From Singulisphaera acidiphila DSM 18658 (GTDB lineage: Bacteria > Planctomycetota > Planctomycetia > Isosphaerales > Isosphaeraceae), in assembly GCF_000242455.2 (NCBI RefSeq), contig NC_019892.1, positions 1,302,001 through 1,366,000 on the forward strand: a stretch of 64,000 nt of DNA, given 5' to 3'. This document shows positions 1 through 10,272 of the stretch, one piece after another. The position numbers were made by a program, and so were the translations under genes. Within the stretch, counting starts at the first letter, position 1. Every line of letters begins with the position of its first letter. The notes under the pieces were generated by a model. That model saw nothing but the letters and a program-made list of their open reading frames with translations, did not search any database and had not been told where the DNA came from.

Positions 1-29
1 GCGAACTCCCAAAAGAGAGGGAGCGATCC

Positions 30-170
30 GCTCCCCGCTCGCCTTTCAGGTGAGCGAAACTTTTGAGGGGAGGCTGAGCTTCCTACGTCTTCTGGTCCAC
101 GCCTGGGAGAAGTCCGATCCCCCGGACGGGGAGCTCTTACGCTCCCCACTCGCCTTTCAGACGAGCGAAA
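30..170. repeat. Pair of 30-bp direct repeats
   Basis: Two 30-bp copies at 30-59 and 141-170 match at 27 of 30 positions. Each holds a short inverted repeat (CGCTC or CACTC against GAGCG around CCTTTCAG). They lie downstream of the minus-strand MFS gene, in 266 bp where no gene can be supported. They may be dispersed repeat remnants or a 3' untranslated structure; the function is unknown. Confidence 0.6.
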
Positions 171-266
171 GCTCTGCTCAAGCCAGTTTTTTGAAGGGTG
201 GTTTGGGGGCGGGCAAGCAGCTTGGCCGGAAATTCCCGTCTCCGACAGTACGCTGCATGGCAGAGG

Positions 267-1673
267 TCAGTGCCCCAGGAGCACGCCCGCCGAGTCGTCG
301 GAGGAGGAGTATTGTTCGGCACGGGCCTGGTCTTCGGGCAGATGACGCGAGCCGAAGTAGAAGAAGAGGCTGCCGAAGATCATGACCGGCACCACGGAGA
401 GCATCCCTACGATCAGGTTGCTCTCGCGGACCGGTTTCGCGCCCAGGCTTGCGAGCATCTCGCCGATCGCCGAAGAGGCGATGCTTGGATCACCGAAGAG
501 GTCGGAAATCGTGCCGATCAGGATCGGGGAGCTGATGTCGCCTAGGAGGTGAATCAGGAAAATGCTCAGTGCATAGCCGGCGGCCCGCTGATTCGAGGGG
601 ACGACGTTGGCGGTGACGGCGTTGCACGGGCCGAGCACCGAGGCCAACATCACCATGGCCACGAACAGCAAGCCGAGCGAAGTGACCAGGTCGGGATCGA
701 GGATCCCCAGCAGGGCGAACGGGATCGCGATCAGGACGGCAAGGCAGGCCATCAGGAGGTAGGCGCGACGGGTGAACTTGAACAGGAAGTCGGCAAACCA
801 GGTCCCGCAGGCGATCCCGAGCAGGCCGGCCACGGCGGTTAGCCCGCCGATCCAGAGCCCGGCGGACTTGGCGGACATCCCTCGAACCGACTGGTAGAAC
901 GTCGAACCCCAGGCGGCGTAGCCCCCGCTCGCAAACGTGACGGCCGCCATTCCGGCCGTATTCCAGAGGAAAGTCCGGTTCCGGAACAGGGCAAGATAGT
1001 CACGGATGGTCGGCCGGTCGGCCTTCCCGGCGTGTGTCTTCCCTTCCGAAGCTCCCCGCCCGGGATCCTGAATCACCAGGCCGAGCAGCGCCACGAGCAA
1101 GCCAGGCAAGCCGACGACCCAGAACGCCGCCCGCCAGTGCCAGGCATCGGCCACCCAGCCGCCAATCCCATAGCCGAGCGCGCCGCCGAGCGGCAAGGCC
1201 AGGAAGTACAAGCCCATCACTCGACCCCGCTGCTTCGGCGGGAACAGGTCGGCCAGCAACGCGGGGGCAATGACGCCGTAGGTCGCCTCGCCGATACCGA
1301 GGAGTGATCGCCACAAGAACATCTGCTGGTATGTTTGCGAAAATGCGGTTCCGACCGTCGCCACGCTCCAGAGGCCGACACCGAGTGCCAGCATCACCCG
1401 GCGGCTATAGCGGTCGCCGAACCAGCCGACCAGCGGGGAGGCGATCGTATAGACGATCATGAACGACGAGTTGAGCAGTCCGAGCCGGAAGTCATTGATC
1501 TGCAACGCGTCTTTGATGTGCGTGCCGACCGCGAAGAACGAGTAGCGGTCGATGTAGTTCAGCAGGTTCATGCTGAACAGCACCCAGAGGGCGAATCGCG
1601 CTCCCGTCAACGTCGGAACGATGCCGGATTCTTGATCGGAAGCCACCGCCGGGCCGGACGTGGGAGACTGCAT
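267..1673 (-). CDS. MFS transporter, spinster-like
   Basis: A 468-aa inner-membrane transporter of the major facilitator superfamily with about 12 predicted membrane segments. After a short polar N-terminus it carries NYIDRYSFF in the first helix and GWFGDRYSRR between helices 2 and 3, which is the MFS motif A. The N-terminal half (NYIDR, GIGEA, PALLADLFP) resembles the spinster/sphingolipid-transporter-like branch found in many bacteria. The substrate cannot be read from the sequence. An in-frame TTG lies 21 bp upstream (1694), but the ATG at 1673 is preferred, with a weak GAGAGG about 13 bases upstream. It is a single gene, with the exported secretin-like gene upstream on the same strand across a 299-bp gap. 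Confidence 0.85.
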   Translation of the reverse strand: MQSPTSGPAVASDQESGIVPTLTGARFALWVLFSMNLLNYIDRYSFFAVGTHIKDALQINDFRLGLLNSSFMIVYTIASPLVGWFGDRYSRRVMLALGVGLWSVATVGTAFSQTYQQMFLWRSLLGIGEATYGVIAPALLADLFPPKQRGRVMGLYFLALPLGGALGYGIGGWVADAWHWRAAFWVVGLPGLLVALLGLVIQDPGRGASEGKTHAGKADRPTIRDYLALFRNRTFLWNTAGMAAVTFASGGYAAWGSTFYQSVRGMSAKSAGLWIGGLTAVAGLLGIACGTWFADFLFKFTRRAYLLMACLAVLIAIPFALLGILDPDLVTSLGLLFVAMVMLASVLGPCNAVTANVVPSNQRAAGYALSIFLIHLLGDISSPILIGTISDLFGDPSIASSAIGEMLASLGAKPVRESNLIVGMLSVVPVMIFGSLFFYFGSRHLPEDQARAEQYSSSDDSAGVLLGH

Positions 1674-1972
1674 GATGACGCGGGGGCCTCTCAAGGGACG
1701 GGCTCAAGGGTGACACGTTGGTTATACCCGCACCGACGTCGAGTGGCGAGACCGGATGATCCCGGAGCCCGGGCGGGTTCCTGAGCGAAGCGTCTTCGGG
1801 GAGGGAGGGAACTTCCCTTCCCTTTAATTGAGGCAAAGCTCCGCCGTTCCCCGGTGTCCGGAGTCGTCTGAGCAGGAACGGCCGCCGGCTCTCCGACCGT
1901 TTGCCGAAGCCAACTCGATCGCGATGGGGGTGGCTGGTCGACAAGGAATTGAGCGTCGAGCGGGAGGCTCGA
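1674..1972. other. Intergenic region, no gene supported
   Basis: This 299-bp gap lies between two minus-strand genes. Open frames here run against the codon bias of the neighbours and have no ribosome binding site. It presumably contains the promoter of the MFS gene, but no convincing -35/-10 pair or strong hairpin is visible. Confidence 0.5.
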
Positions 1973-3118
1973 TTATTCACGGTCGCGGGCGGATGCCGCG
2001 CGTCCCTGGGCTTCGGCCTCAATGAAGACGAGTAACTCGGTGCCGGTCGGAACGGTGCCCGGAATCCGGAGGTTGAACAAGCCGCTCTTGGATTGCAGGA
2101 TGCCCGGCTGGATCCCCGCCGAGATCAGCAAGGTTTGTTTCAGGGGCCAGCTCTTGACCGTCTGATTCAGCCGCGATTCGGTCACCTCGGGGACATCGAT
2201 GGTGAGCTCGCTCGGTCCGACCTCGCGTGGGGCGATGACCCGGGTGCGGTGGAAGTTCTTGACCGTGTTGGCCGTCAGCTCGATGGCCGCGTCGAGCGAG
2301 TCCCCTTCGTAGGTGAGCAGCGGGCTGAGCTTGAGCGTGACCCCTTCCTCGAGCTGCTCGGTGCGCGGCTGGTAGCCGAGTCCCGCCGCGCTCTCGCGTT
2401 GGAGTCCACCCGTGTAGCCACGCGACTCGGAGGTCTTGATCACGAGGGTCTGGCCGTTGACCATTTCGACATTGCGATCCGTGAGGAGCTTGAACCCCTG
2501 GTGGATCTGCATCTGGGCCAAGGCGAAAGCGGAGTCCTCTGTCTTCAAGGTCCAGACCTGCTGGCCTTGCGGGCCGCTGCCGACGGGGGTCAGCCGGGAG
2601 TAGACCGCATACCGCCAGCGGCTGTCGACGGCCGCGACGAAGCGGACCCGGATCGAGAGGATGTCATGCTCGGCATTGGTGAACCGCTCGACGACCTCGT
2701 CAACCTTCTTGAGGACGTTAGCATTGTTATAGGCGCGAACCTGGGTTCGGCTGGCGCTCAGGACGGCGATCTTGTCGCCGTGCCATTCCGCCTGGGTCGT
2801 CCGGCGGAAGATCCACTCGATGATGGCATTTTGCGGGTTATTTTGATTGGTCGCCAGGCTGGTGTAGTGGGAGATATCGTAATTCCGCCACTGCTGGCCC
2901 GGTTCGGCGGGCAGGTTGGGAGGAACTTCCTCCTCCGCTGCCTCCGAATCGGTGTCGACGGGATCGTCGGTGCGCGGCCGTCGCGTCGCTGGTGCCAGGG
3001 CCGTGCCGCGGCCTTTGGTCGAAGCGGGCGAGGCGCGTCGCTTGTTGGATTGCGCAAGTAGGCCCCGGGGGACGAGGCCTCCCAGAAGCGTCAGGAACAT
3101 GGCCGAGCGGCGGTCCAT
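1973..3118 (-). CDS. Exported secretin-domain-like protein
   Basis: A 381-aa predicted exported protein. The ATG at 3118 is chosen because AAGGAGG stands just upstream; it gives MDRRSAMFLTLLGGLVPRGL, which reads as a signal peptide. Residues of about 25-75 form a Pro/Arg/Glu-rich linker. The C-terminal half (LTYEGDSLDAAIELTANTV, VTESRLNQTVKSWPLKQTLLISAG) resembles the secretin homology region of type II/III outer-membrane secretins. The usual secretin signature and tandem N-domains are not visible, so it may be a shortened relative that does not form a pore. No type II secretion genes flank it. Role unknown; the fold assignment is inferred from motif resemblance. Confidence 0.6.
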   Translation of the reverse strand: MDRRSAMFLTLLGGLVPRGLLAQSNKRRASPASTKGRGTALAPATRRPRTDDPVDTDSEAAEEEVPPNLPAEPGQQWRNYDISHYTSLATNQNNPQNAIIEWIFRRTTQAEWHGDKIAVLSASRTQVRAYNNANVLKKVDEVVERFTNAEHDILSIRVRFVAAVDSRWRYAVYSRLTPVGSGPQGQQVWTLKTEDSAFALAQMQIHQGFKLLTDRNVEMVNGQTLVIKTSESRGYTGGLQRESAAGLGYQPRTEQLEEGVTLKLSPLLTYEGDSLDAAIELTANTVKNFHRTRVIAPREVGPSELTIDVPEVTESRLNQTVKSWPLKQTLLISAGIQPGILQSKSGLFNLRIPGTVPTGTELLVFIEAEAQGRAASARDRE

Positions 3119-3334
3119 GCCAGTGGCCTCCTTGCCGGGCTGGCGTCGGGGCAAGTTCAAGTTCAGTGGAATCGGTTCGAGCGACGTCGATCGAGCGGAT
3201 GGAACGCCAAAAAAAAATGGCGCATACCATCCTTGGAGTTGACCGGTTGCGCAGGTCAGGGGACCGGGCGATGACGGAACTTAGCAAAGGATGGATTTGG
3301 GCTCAAGAGCAATCGGCCGCTTGCCGACACGGTG

Positions 3335-4195
3335 TCAGAAGAGGACGGTGGCCAGCTTCCGCTGGTAGTCGCCCACGATCTCCGCGTCGCCCAGGAGCCG
3401 GAAAATCGCGAGCATGGTTTTGCGGGCCGACTCGCCGACTCCCTTACGGTCGCGTTCGACGAGTTCGAGGCAGAGGTCGAGGGCCGCTTCATACTGGCCG
3501 GCGGCGGCCAAGGCTTCCGCCAGCGCAAGCTTGAGAGGCAGGTCGTTCGGGCTGGCCTCCACCGCGGCGCGGGCCGCCTCGACCCCGCCCGTCGCCTGGC
3601 CTTGACCGCGCAGGGTGAGCTCGGCCTTCACTTTCTCGGCCTCCGGCTCGAGGAAGCCCCTGCGCTCGAGGTCGGTAATCAGGGCCCGCCCCTCCTCCAG
3701 CCGGTCTTGAGCGAGCAAGGTCCGGGCCAGCCCGATCTTGATCGCCGGCTCGTTCGGGAGCAACTCGAGGGCGCTTCGATACTTGGCCTCAGCGGCCTGG
3801 CTGTCGGTTGCCTCCAGCCCTTTCGCCTCTTTGATCGCCGTTTCCGCCGGTGTCGGCATCAGGCGATCAAGGAATGCTCGGATCGCGGACTCGGACAAGA
3901 CTCCCACGAATGAGTCTCGCACCCGGCCATCGACCAGGCCGAAGACCGCGGGGATCGAGCGGACACCGAAGGCGGAGGCAAGCTGGGCCACTTCCTCGGT
4001 GTTTGCTTTCACCAGGAGGAACTTCCCGTCGTACTCTTCTGCCAGGCGCTCGAGGATCGGTCCGAGGGTGCGGCAAGGGGCGCACCACTCGGCCCAGAAG
4101 TCGATCACCACCGGCAGTTCCGAGGAACGCTCGATTACGTCCTTCTCGAAGGTCTCAGAAGTGGTATCGATGACGTAAGGCGTGTTTGTGCTCAT
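3335..4195 (-). CDS. cnoX: Thioredoxin-TPR chaperedoxin (CnoX/YbbN-like)
   Basis: A 286-aa cytoplasmic protein with a thioredoxin domain (about residues 8-115) followed by TPR-like helical repeats (about 118-286), the architecture of CnoX/YbbN. The active site is WCAPC, with cysteines at 38 and 41; cis-Pro is in RSIPAVF. E. coli CnoX lacks the first cysteine, whereas other bacterial members keep a redox-active CXXC, so this protein probably has both holdase and thiol oxidoreductase ability. Members of the family hand clients to GroEL and DnaK. groESL lies about 4 kb away on the opposite strand, which fits but does not prove cooperation. The ATG at 4195 follows a weak GGGAT. Confidence 0.85.
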   Translation of the reverse strand: MSTNTPYVIDTTSETFEKDVIERSSELPVVIDFWAEWCAPCRTLGPILERLAEEYDGKFLLVKANTEEVAQLASAFGVRSIPAVFGLVDGRVRDSFVGVLSESAIRAFLDRLMPTPAETAIKEAKGLEATDSQAAEAKYRSALELLPNEPAIKIGLARTLLAQDRLEEGRALITDLERRGFLEPEAEKVKAELTLRGQGQATGGVEAARAAVEASPNDLPLKLALAEALAAAGQYEAALDLCLELVERDRKGVGESARKTMLAIFRLLGDAEIVGDYQRKLATVLF

Positions 4196-4316
4196 AAATC
4201 CCAGTCTACCAAGTCGGGTACGCGGGAAATAAGATCGAAGCGGACTTGGACTCCGCCAAGAATTATGAGATCAAGACAGCGGCGTCAATCACCCAACCTC
4301 AGCAGGGAGGATTCCG

Positions 4317-5120
4317 ATGCGCAGGTTCTTGATCTGCGGAGTTCTGTGGTGGGTGGCCTCCGGCCTGATCGCCACGGCCCAGGATCCATCGGCCCCATTG
4401 TCGTCTCGTCAGGAGATGCCGAGCAACCTGGGTTTGGATGAGCTTCTGGCCCGTTGGGAAAAACGTGGCGTAAGCGACAATCTGGATGTCAAATTCTCTT
4501 GGATCGACCGGTCCTCGGGGTGGGATGATAAGACGTATGAAGGGAGATTTCTGCGGAAATCACCTGACTGTTGGTCCCTTGAGCTCGAGAAAGTCACAGG
4601 TCAAACCAAGGTTCCATTCGTGAGAATGGTCCGGAACGGAGAGCGGGCCTATCAGTACCGCTTTGAGGCGAAGCAGGTCTATGTGCTGCCCTTGGGTAAT
4701 TGGAGAGATGTGAAGGACCTTGGCTCCGCGTTCCGGTCATTGCTCCTGGCGCCGGCCTTGAATCCCTTGAGTAATCTGGGGGAGGAAAGCCGCCTCCCAT
4801 TCCTGTTCGACATGCACGTGGCGGAAGCGAAAGCCGCATTCACCATCGAGCTCGTAAAGGAAACGGCGGCTGAGGCCATAATCAGGTTCACCCCGTTGAC
4901 CCCGATCGGGAAGACCGTGTTTGCTCATGCCTTTATGCAGCTTGACAAGAGTCAGTACCTTCCTCGCTCCGTTGTCCTGATCGTGCCGGGAGGCAAAGAG
5001 TCCAAGCACTACCGGTTCACGGCTTTCACCCGCGACGTTCACTTGGAGGACGAGACCTTTGAGTTCAAGTCCTTGCCGGGATGGACGACAATCGGGACTG
5101 ACGAACCCAACGGATCGTAG
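4317..5120 (+). CDS. TIGR03009-like exported protein
   Basis: A 267-aa protein starting at an ATG preceded by AGGGAGG. The N-terminus (MRRFLICGVLWWVASGLIATAQ) is a clear signal peptide, so it is probably periplasmic. The mature part contains segments typical of the planctomycete family TIGR03009: a helix with LDELLARWEK, a YEGRFLRKSP strand pair, and a late ETFEFKSLPGW motif. The beta-rich pattern recalls LolA-like lipoprotein carriers, but no function has been shown. It is divergent from the CnoX-like gene and is followed within about 57 bp by another exported-protein gene, so the two may form a small operon. Confidence 0.75.
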   Translation: MRRFLICGVLWWVASGLIATAQDPSAPLSSRQEMPSNLGLDELLARWEKRGVSDNLDVKFSWIDRSSGWDDKTYEGRFLRKSPDCWSLELEKVTGQTKVPFVRMVRNGERAYQYRFEAKQVYVLPLGNWRDVKDLGSAFRSLLLAPALNPLSNLGEESRLPFLFDMHVAEAKAAFTIELVKETAAEAIIRFTPLTPIGKTVFAHAFMQLDKSQYLPRSVVLIVPGGKESKHYRFTAFTRDVHLEDETFEFKSLPGWTTIGTDEPNGS

Positions 5121-5177
5121 CGGTCATCAATGTGCGAGAAACCAAGGCGAACCCAGGTTTGCCACCCAGGAGCGGAG

Positions 5178-6701
5178 ATGGGCTACAAGGCAATCGTCAT
5201 TCTCATGGTGAGCGTTAGCGTCGGTGTCAGCGTCGGAGCAACTCGGGCGCAAGGAGCCGAGCCGACCGAGGCGCTGACAATTCGGCTGGTGCATCCCGAC
5301 CGACAGCTCGAGCGGCTGATCGCCCTGTTCAAGGGGGCGCGAGCCCCTCACCCGGCCGCGGCGCTGGCGGCCTGGAAGCGTGCGACGCGCGATCTTCAAG
5401 GATTTGCCAAGGCGAGCGAGGCCGCGATCGCCGCGCTCAATCCGGGGATGATCCGCGAGCTGCGCAACTTTGACGGCGGGCAGATTGGCCTGGGCCTCGA
5501 TCCGGAGAATGGAAACCTCCGGTGGTACGTGGTTGCGCCCCGAGACGACGGCGCCCTTTCGGCTCTGACCACCGCGATGGCCCTGACCGACGGCGGTCCC
5601 GATACTCCTTATCTTGATATGCAGGTCGACCGCCTTGGTCGGCTGGGCGCCCCCCTGTCCCTCCGGATTCCGGGTAAGCTGGCGCTCGCCGGCTCGCGTG
5701 ATGATCTCCCGTCGGCCCTGGACGCGGCTGGTGCCCTCAAGAATCTCGAACTCTCCGAGAACGCTTCCGGCTGGATCGTCAAGTTTAACCCCGAGGCGCT
5801 TCCGTTGGCGGGTTCGGCCACCGGTCGGCGGCTCGTCGAAGCGGTCCGGGCGAGTGGTTGGCGAAGCCTCGAAGGCAGAGCCGGGATTGAGGGGGAGACG
5901 GTTGAAGTCGCGATGACGGGAGAACTCAAGACCACGCTCGGTGGCCCCATCATCGAGCCCACCTGGCTCGATTGGATTCCGGCCTCGGAGGTGATTGCGG
6001 CCGGTGCTTTCTCCATCGACGCGAGTCCGCAGGCCTGGGATGCGCGGTTCGCCTGGGCCGATCGCGTGGAACGCGCTGCCCCGGGGAATGACTCGCTCGC
6101 CCCGTTGCGGACGCGGCTGACCTTGCTGTCTCTTGGCACGGGAGTCCAGCCCGAGGTCGACCTCTTTCCCCAGGTTCGCGGCCTCACGGCCTTTGCCACG
6201 TCGAATCAGAAAGGGGAGATCGCCGCGATTGTGGCGGCCTTGCACGTCGCCGACGCTCAGGTCGCCGAGCGGCTTGCCACGCGCTTTGTTCCTCGCCTGG
6301 CGTCGGCCTTTGGGCAAGCGAAGCTCGAGCCGAGGGCGGAGGGGGGCCTGATTTTGGGCGAGGTCTGGAATCAGCCGATTGTGATGGTTCAACGCGGCTC
6401 GACCCTCTTGTTCGGGTGGGGCGAGTCCCCGCTTGCGGCCAGCCTCTCGGCCAAGGACGATCCTACGCGATCGGCCGGCGCCACGGTCCGCGCTTTCTGG
6501 GGTTCCCTCCCCTCGCATCGCCTGGGAGCCGTCTGGCCTGGCCAGCTTGGCAACCCGCTCCTGGCTGATGCTCCGCCGGTCGCCTGGGTCGGCCGGAACG
6601 AAACCAAGGTCACGCAGGATGTCGTTCGCTGGACCGGGCTTCGAGGGGTCGTTCAGCGATTCCTCGAACGCGTGCCGCTCGAGTCCTTCATCAACCGCTA
6701 G
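5178..6701 (+). CDS. Exported protein of unknown function
   Basis: A 507-aa predicted exported protein that I do not recognise. A longer reading from 5130 is possible, but the ATG at 5178 follows AGGAGCGGAG and yields a normal signal peptide (MGYKAIVILMVSVSVGVSVG, cleavage near TRAQG). The mature protein is rich in Ala, Leu and Arg with alternating helices and strands, includes IRLVHPDRQLERLIALFKG near its start, and has no cysteine pair or catalytic motif I can name. It resembles large uncharacterised periplasmic proteins of planctomycetes. It lies close behind the TIGR03009-like gene and about 80 bp before the M19 dipeptidase. Confidence 0.7.
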   Translation: MGYKAIVILMVSVSVGVSVGATRAQGAEPTEALTIRLVHPDRQLERLIALFKGARAPHPAAALAAWKRATRDLQGFAKASEAAIAALNPGMIRELRNFDGGQIGLGLDPENGNLRWYVVAPRDDGALSALTTAMALTDGGPDTPYLDMQVDRLGRLGAPLSLRIPGKLALAGSRDDLPSALDAAGALKNLELSENASGWIVKFNPEALPLAGSATGRRLVEAVRASGWRSLEGRAGIEGETVEVAMTGELKTTLGGPIIEPTWLDWIPASEVIAAGAFSIDASPQAWDARFAWADRVERAAPGNDSLAPLRTRLTLLSLGTGVQPEVDLFPQVRGLTAFATSNQKGEIAAIVAALHVADAQVAERLATRFVPRLASAFGQAKLEPRAEGGLILGEVWNQPIVMVQRGSTLLFGWGESPLAASLSAKDDPTRSAGATVRAFWGSLPSHRLGAVWPGQLGNPLLADAPPVAWVGRNETKVTQDVVRWTGLRGVVQRFLERVPLESFINR

Positions 6702-6780
6702 AATCTCGCTTGTTAGGCCGCTTTGAACCGGGAAACAAGGGAAATCCGGGCGCCACGGGTTCCGCAGATCGGGAAAGACG

Positions 6781-7806
6781 ATGAAATCGAAGACTCCACC
6801 TCGCCTGATCGACCTCCACACCGACTGGATTCTGCAGTACGCGCAGGAGACGTCCGTCTTCGACCCGGCGCTCTACCCCGGTGTGCTCGGCCGCCTGGGG
6901 CAATCGGAAGGTTATTTGCAAGGGACCTGGGTCGCGATCCTCTCCTGCTATCGAAGGGTCGACGATTGGGCGAGTCAGGCCGATCCCTGGGCGGCTCTCG
7001 GCGAGTTGCTCGCACGGATCGAGGCGGAATTCCCGGGCCGGTTGCTGATCGGCCCCGAGGACCTGACGCGCTGCCTTGATGATCCGGAGGGCCTCTGCTG
7101 GGGGCTGATCGGCATTGAGGGGTTCGATGCTCTCGTGCGTGGCCCGGAGGATCTCGACCGCTTGCCTCGCTTGTTTGAACGTGGAGTCCGGCTCTTCCAG
7201 CCGGTCTACACGGCGACCAGCGTGCTGGCGGGGTCGTCGGCCCCTGGCGACGATCGCGGACTGACCGACCTGGGGCGACGTTTCTTGCAGACGCTGGCCG
7301 ACCTGGGAGCCGAGTCCGGCGGTCCGCACCCGGTCTTCGACCTGGCCCATCTCAACCCCAAGGCCGCCTCCGAGGCCCTCGCCTGGTTCGAAGCCGAGCC
7401 GGAACGAGCCGCACGGGTGATCCCCGTTTACAGCCACGGGACGCTGTGGCATGAGGCTTATGACAGCCCCAGGGCCATCACCCTCGACAATCTGACCCGG
7501 CTCCGCGCCTTGGGCGGCGTGGTCGGGATCAGCGTCAGTCCTCCCTTCTTCACCACGGCCGACCAGATCAAACGGGCGATCGAGACCACGGCGTCGATCC
7601 CGTTCCTGGGCCGGCCGGGAGTCGAGGGGATCGCCATCGGCACCGACTTCCTTGGCGTGGACCAGACCCTCCCCGGGCTGGGCACCGTCGGCGAGGTCGT
7701 CACCTGGCTCGCCGCGTCGTTCGACGTGGACACCGCCACCGCGCTGATCCAGGGGAACGCCTGGGCGCTGCTGACCCGCGTCGTGAACCCTCCGCCACGG
7801 GACTGA
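6781..7806 (+). CDS. Membrane dipeptidase family protein (peptidase M19)
   Basis: A 341-aa TIM-barrel metallopeptidase of the renal dipeptidase family (M19), which cleaves dipeptides using two zinc ions. Visible ligands: H13 and D15 in DLHTD, bridging E113 in GIEG, H190 in FDLAH and H219 in YSHG, followed by the late GTDFLG loop holding the conserved Asp. Length and order fit the bacterial family. There is no signal peptide, so it is probably cytoplasmic. The ATG at 6781 has only a weak GGGAAAG upstream. It could act on D-Ala-D-Ala-type or other cell-wall dipeptides; the actual substrate is unknown. Confidence 0.85.
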   Translation: MKSKTPPRLIDLHTDWILQYAQETSVFDPALYPGVLGRLGQSEGYLQGTWVAILSCYRRVDDWASQADPWAALGELLARIEAEFPGRLLIGPEDLTRCLDDPEGLCWGLIGIEGFDALVRGPEDLDRLPRLFERGVRLFQPVYTATSVLAGSSAPGDDRGLTDLGRRFLQTLADLGAESGGPHPVFDLAHLNPKAASEALAWFEAEPERAARVIPVYSHGTLWHEAYDSPRAITLDNLTRLRALGGVVGISVSPPFFTTADQIKRAIETTASIPFLGRPGVEGIAIGTDFLGVDQTLPGLGTVGEVVTWLAASFDVDTATALIQGNAWALLTRVVNPPPRD

Positions 7807-7910
7807 GCCGGCGACCTGCTCGAGGGAGTCCCTGCCTAAATGGCAGCCGAGCGGGGCCAAGGTGTCTCGATCGGCAGACCAGGCGGCGTGCGGTATCTGA
7901 GGTCGGACAC

Positions 7911-7939
7911 CTTAACTTGTTGGTCACCAATGAGTTGAG
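7911..7939. promoter_or_regulatory. 29-bp imperfect palindrome upstream of groESL
   Basis: Arms CTTAACTTGTTGGT and ACCAATGAGTTGAG around a central C match at 11 of 14 positions; the inner TTGGTCACCAA is perfect. It lies about 150 bp upstream of groES and does not match CIRCE. It could be the operator of a different heat-shock regulator. Confidence 0.45.
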
Positions 7940-7996
7940 AGTCGATTTTTTTGAAGGCACGTCTCTTGCATACTCCCGGGCATGTCATCTAGCGCC

Positions 7997-8058
7997 TGCA
8001 TTCGCCTGGATCGCCAGGCGGATGCATCGGTTGCGTAGGGTTCTCGGGGTTGCCCGAG
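7997..8058 (+). promoter_or_regulatory. Two hairpins in the groESL leader
   Basis: The first hairpin (7997-8026) has 13-nt arms TGCATTCGCCTGG and CCAGGCGGATGCA around ATCG; the only non-Watson-Crick position would be a U-G wobble in RNA. The second (8043-8058) is CTCGGG-GTTG-CCCGAG. Neither is followed by a T-run, so they look like 5' untranslated structures rather than terminators. They end about 30 nt before the groES start and 16 nt before its AAGGAG. Confidence 0.6.
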
Positions 8059-8089
8059 GCTTAGGTTGCACTGCAAGGAGACCGGACCG

Positions 8090-8380
8090 ATGAATCTCAA
8101 GCCGTTGGGCGATCGCGTGGTGGTCGAGCGAGAAGAAGCGAAGGGGACGACCGCCGGGGGGATCGTGCTGCCCGACACTGCCAAGGACAAGCCGCAGAAG
8201 GGGAAGGTCCTCGCCGTGGGAGAGGGGCGGATTACCAAGGACGGCAAGCGCCGCGAGCTGCAGGTTAAGGTCGGCGATCAGGTTTTGTTCACGTCCTATG
8301 CGGGGGACGAGTTCAAGATTGAAGGGGACCAGAAGGTTCTCCTGATGCGTGAAGACGACATCCTGGCGGTCATTGACTGA
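8090..8380 (+). CDS. groES: Co-chaperonin GroES
   Basis: A 96-aa GroES, the heptameric lid of the GroEL folding chamber. It starts [14 protein letters not shown], contains the mobile loop region [15 protein letters not shown] at about 17-31, and ends with [10 protein letters not shown], as in standard bacterial GroES. The ATG at 8090 is chosen over an in-frame TTG at 8066 because AAGGAG (8075-8080) sits 9 bases upstream and the family starts here. It is followed by groEL after 76 bp, so the two form the usual operon. Two leader hairpins and an upstream palindrome may regulate it; CIRCE (TTAGCACTC and its complement) is absent. Confidence 0.97.
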   Translation: MNLKPLGDRVVVEREEAKGTTAGGIVLPDTAKDKPQKGKVLAVGEGRITKDGKRRELQVKVGDQVLFTSYAGDEFKIEGDQKVLLMREDDILAVID

Positions 8381-8453
8381 CGGACCGCGGAAGCACCTAC
8401 CTCCTAGACCTGTGACCCAATCCAATCGAAATATCCTGAGAGGGAGTGACTGA

Positions 8454-10085
<1,632 letters not shown>

Positions 10086-10128
10086 GCCGACCCCCTGCTC
10101 AAAACAGGGTCGACAATACCGAATGCAA

Positions 10129-10165
10129 GAAAAGGGAGCCGGATTCGTCCGGCTCCCTTTTCTTA
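10129..10165. terminator. Bidirectional terminator after groEL
   Basis: Arms AAAAGGGAGCCGG (10130-10142) and CCGGCTCCCTTTT (10149-10161) form a perfect 13-bp stem with a 6-nt loop. The A-run on one side and T-run on the other let it serve both groEL and the convergent DUF502 gene. Confidence 0.9.
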
Positions 10166-10272
10166 TGGATTCCAGTCCGCTCGCCTGAGAGATTTCGCTC
10201 GCCTGGAACCAGACGACATACGGCCGGCCGTGCTACGAGAACGGCCAGGCCGTTGGGAATCTCTCGGAGCGA

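Noticed and set aside
5127..6821. Long minus-strand open frame opposite the exported protein gene
   Set aside because: Arg/Gly-rich shadow of high-GC codons without domain; the plus strand has a signal peptide and a good binding site.
7807..8089. CIRCE element before groES
   Set aside because: TTAGCACTC-N9-GAGTGCTAA or a close variant was not found; other palindromes are reported instead.
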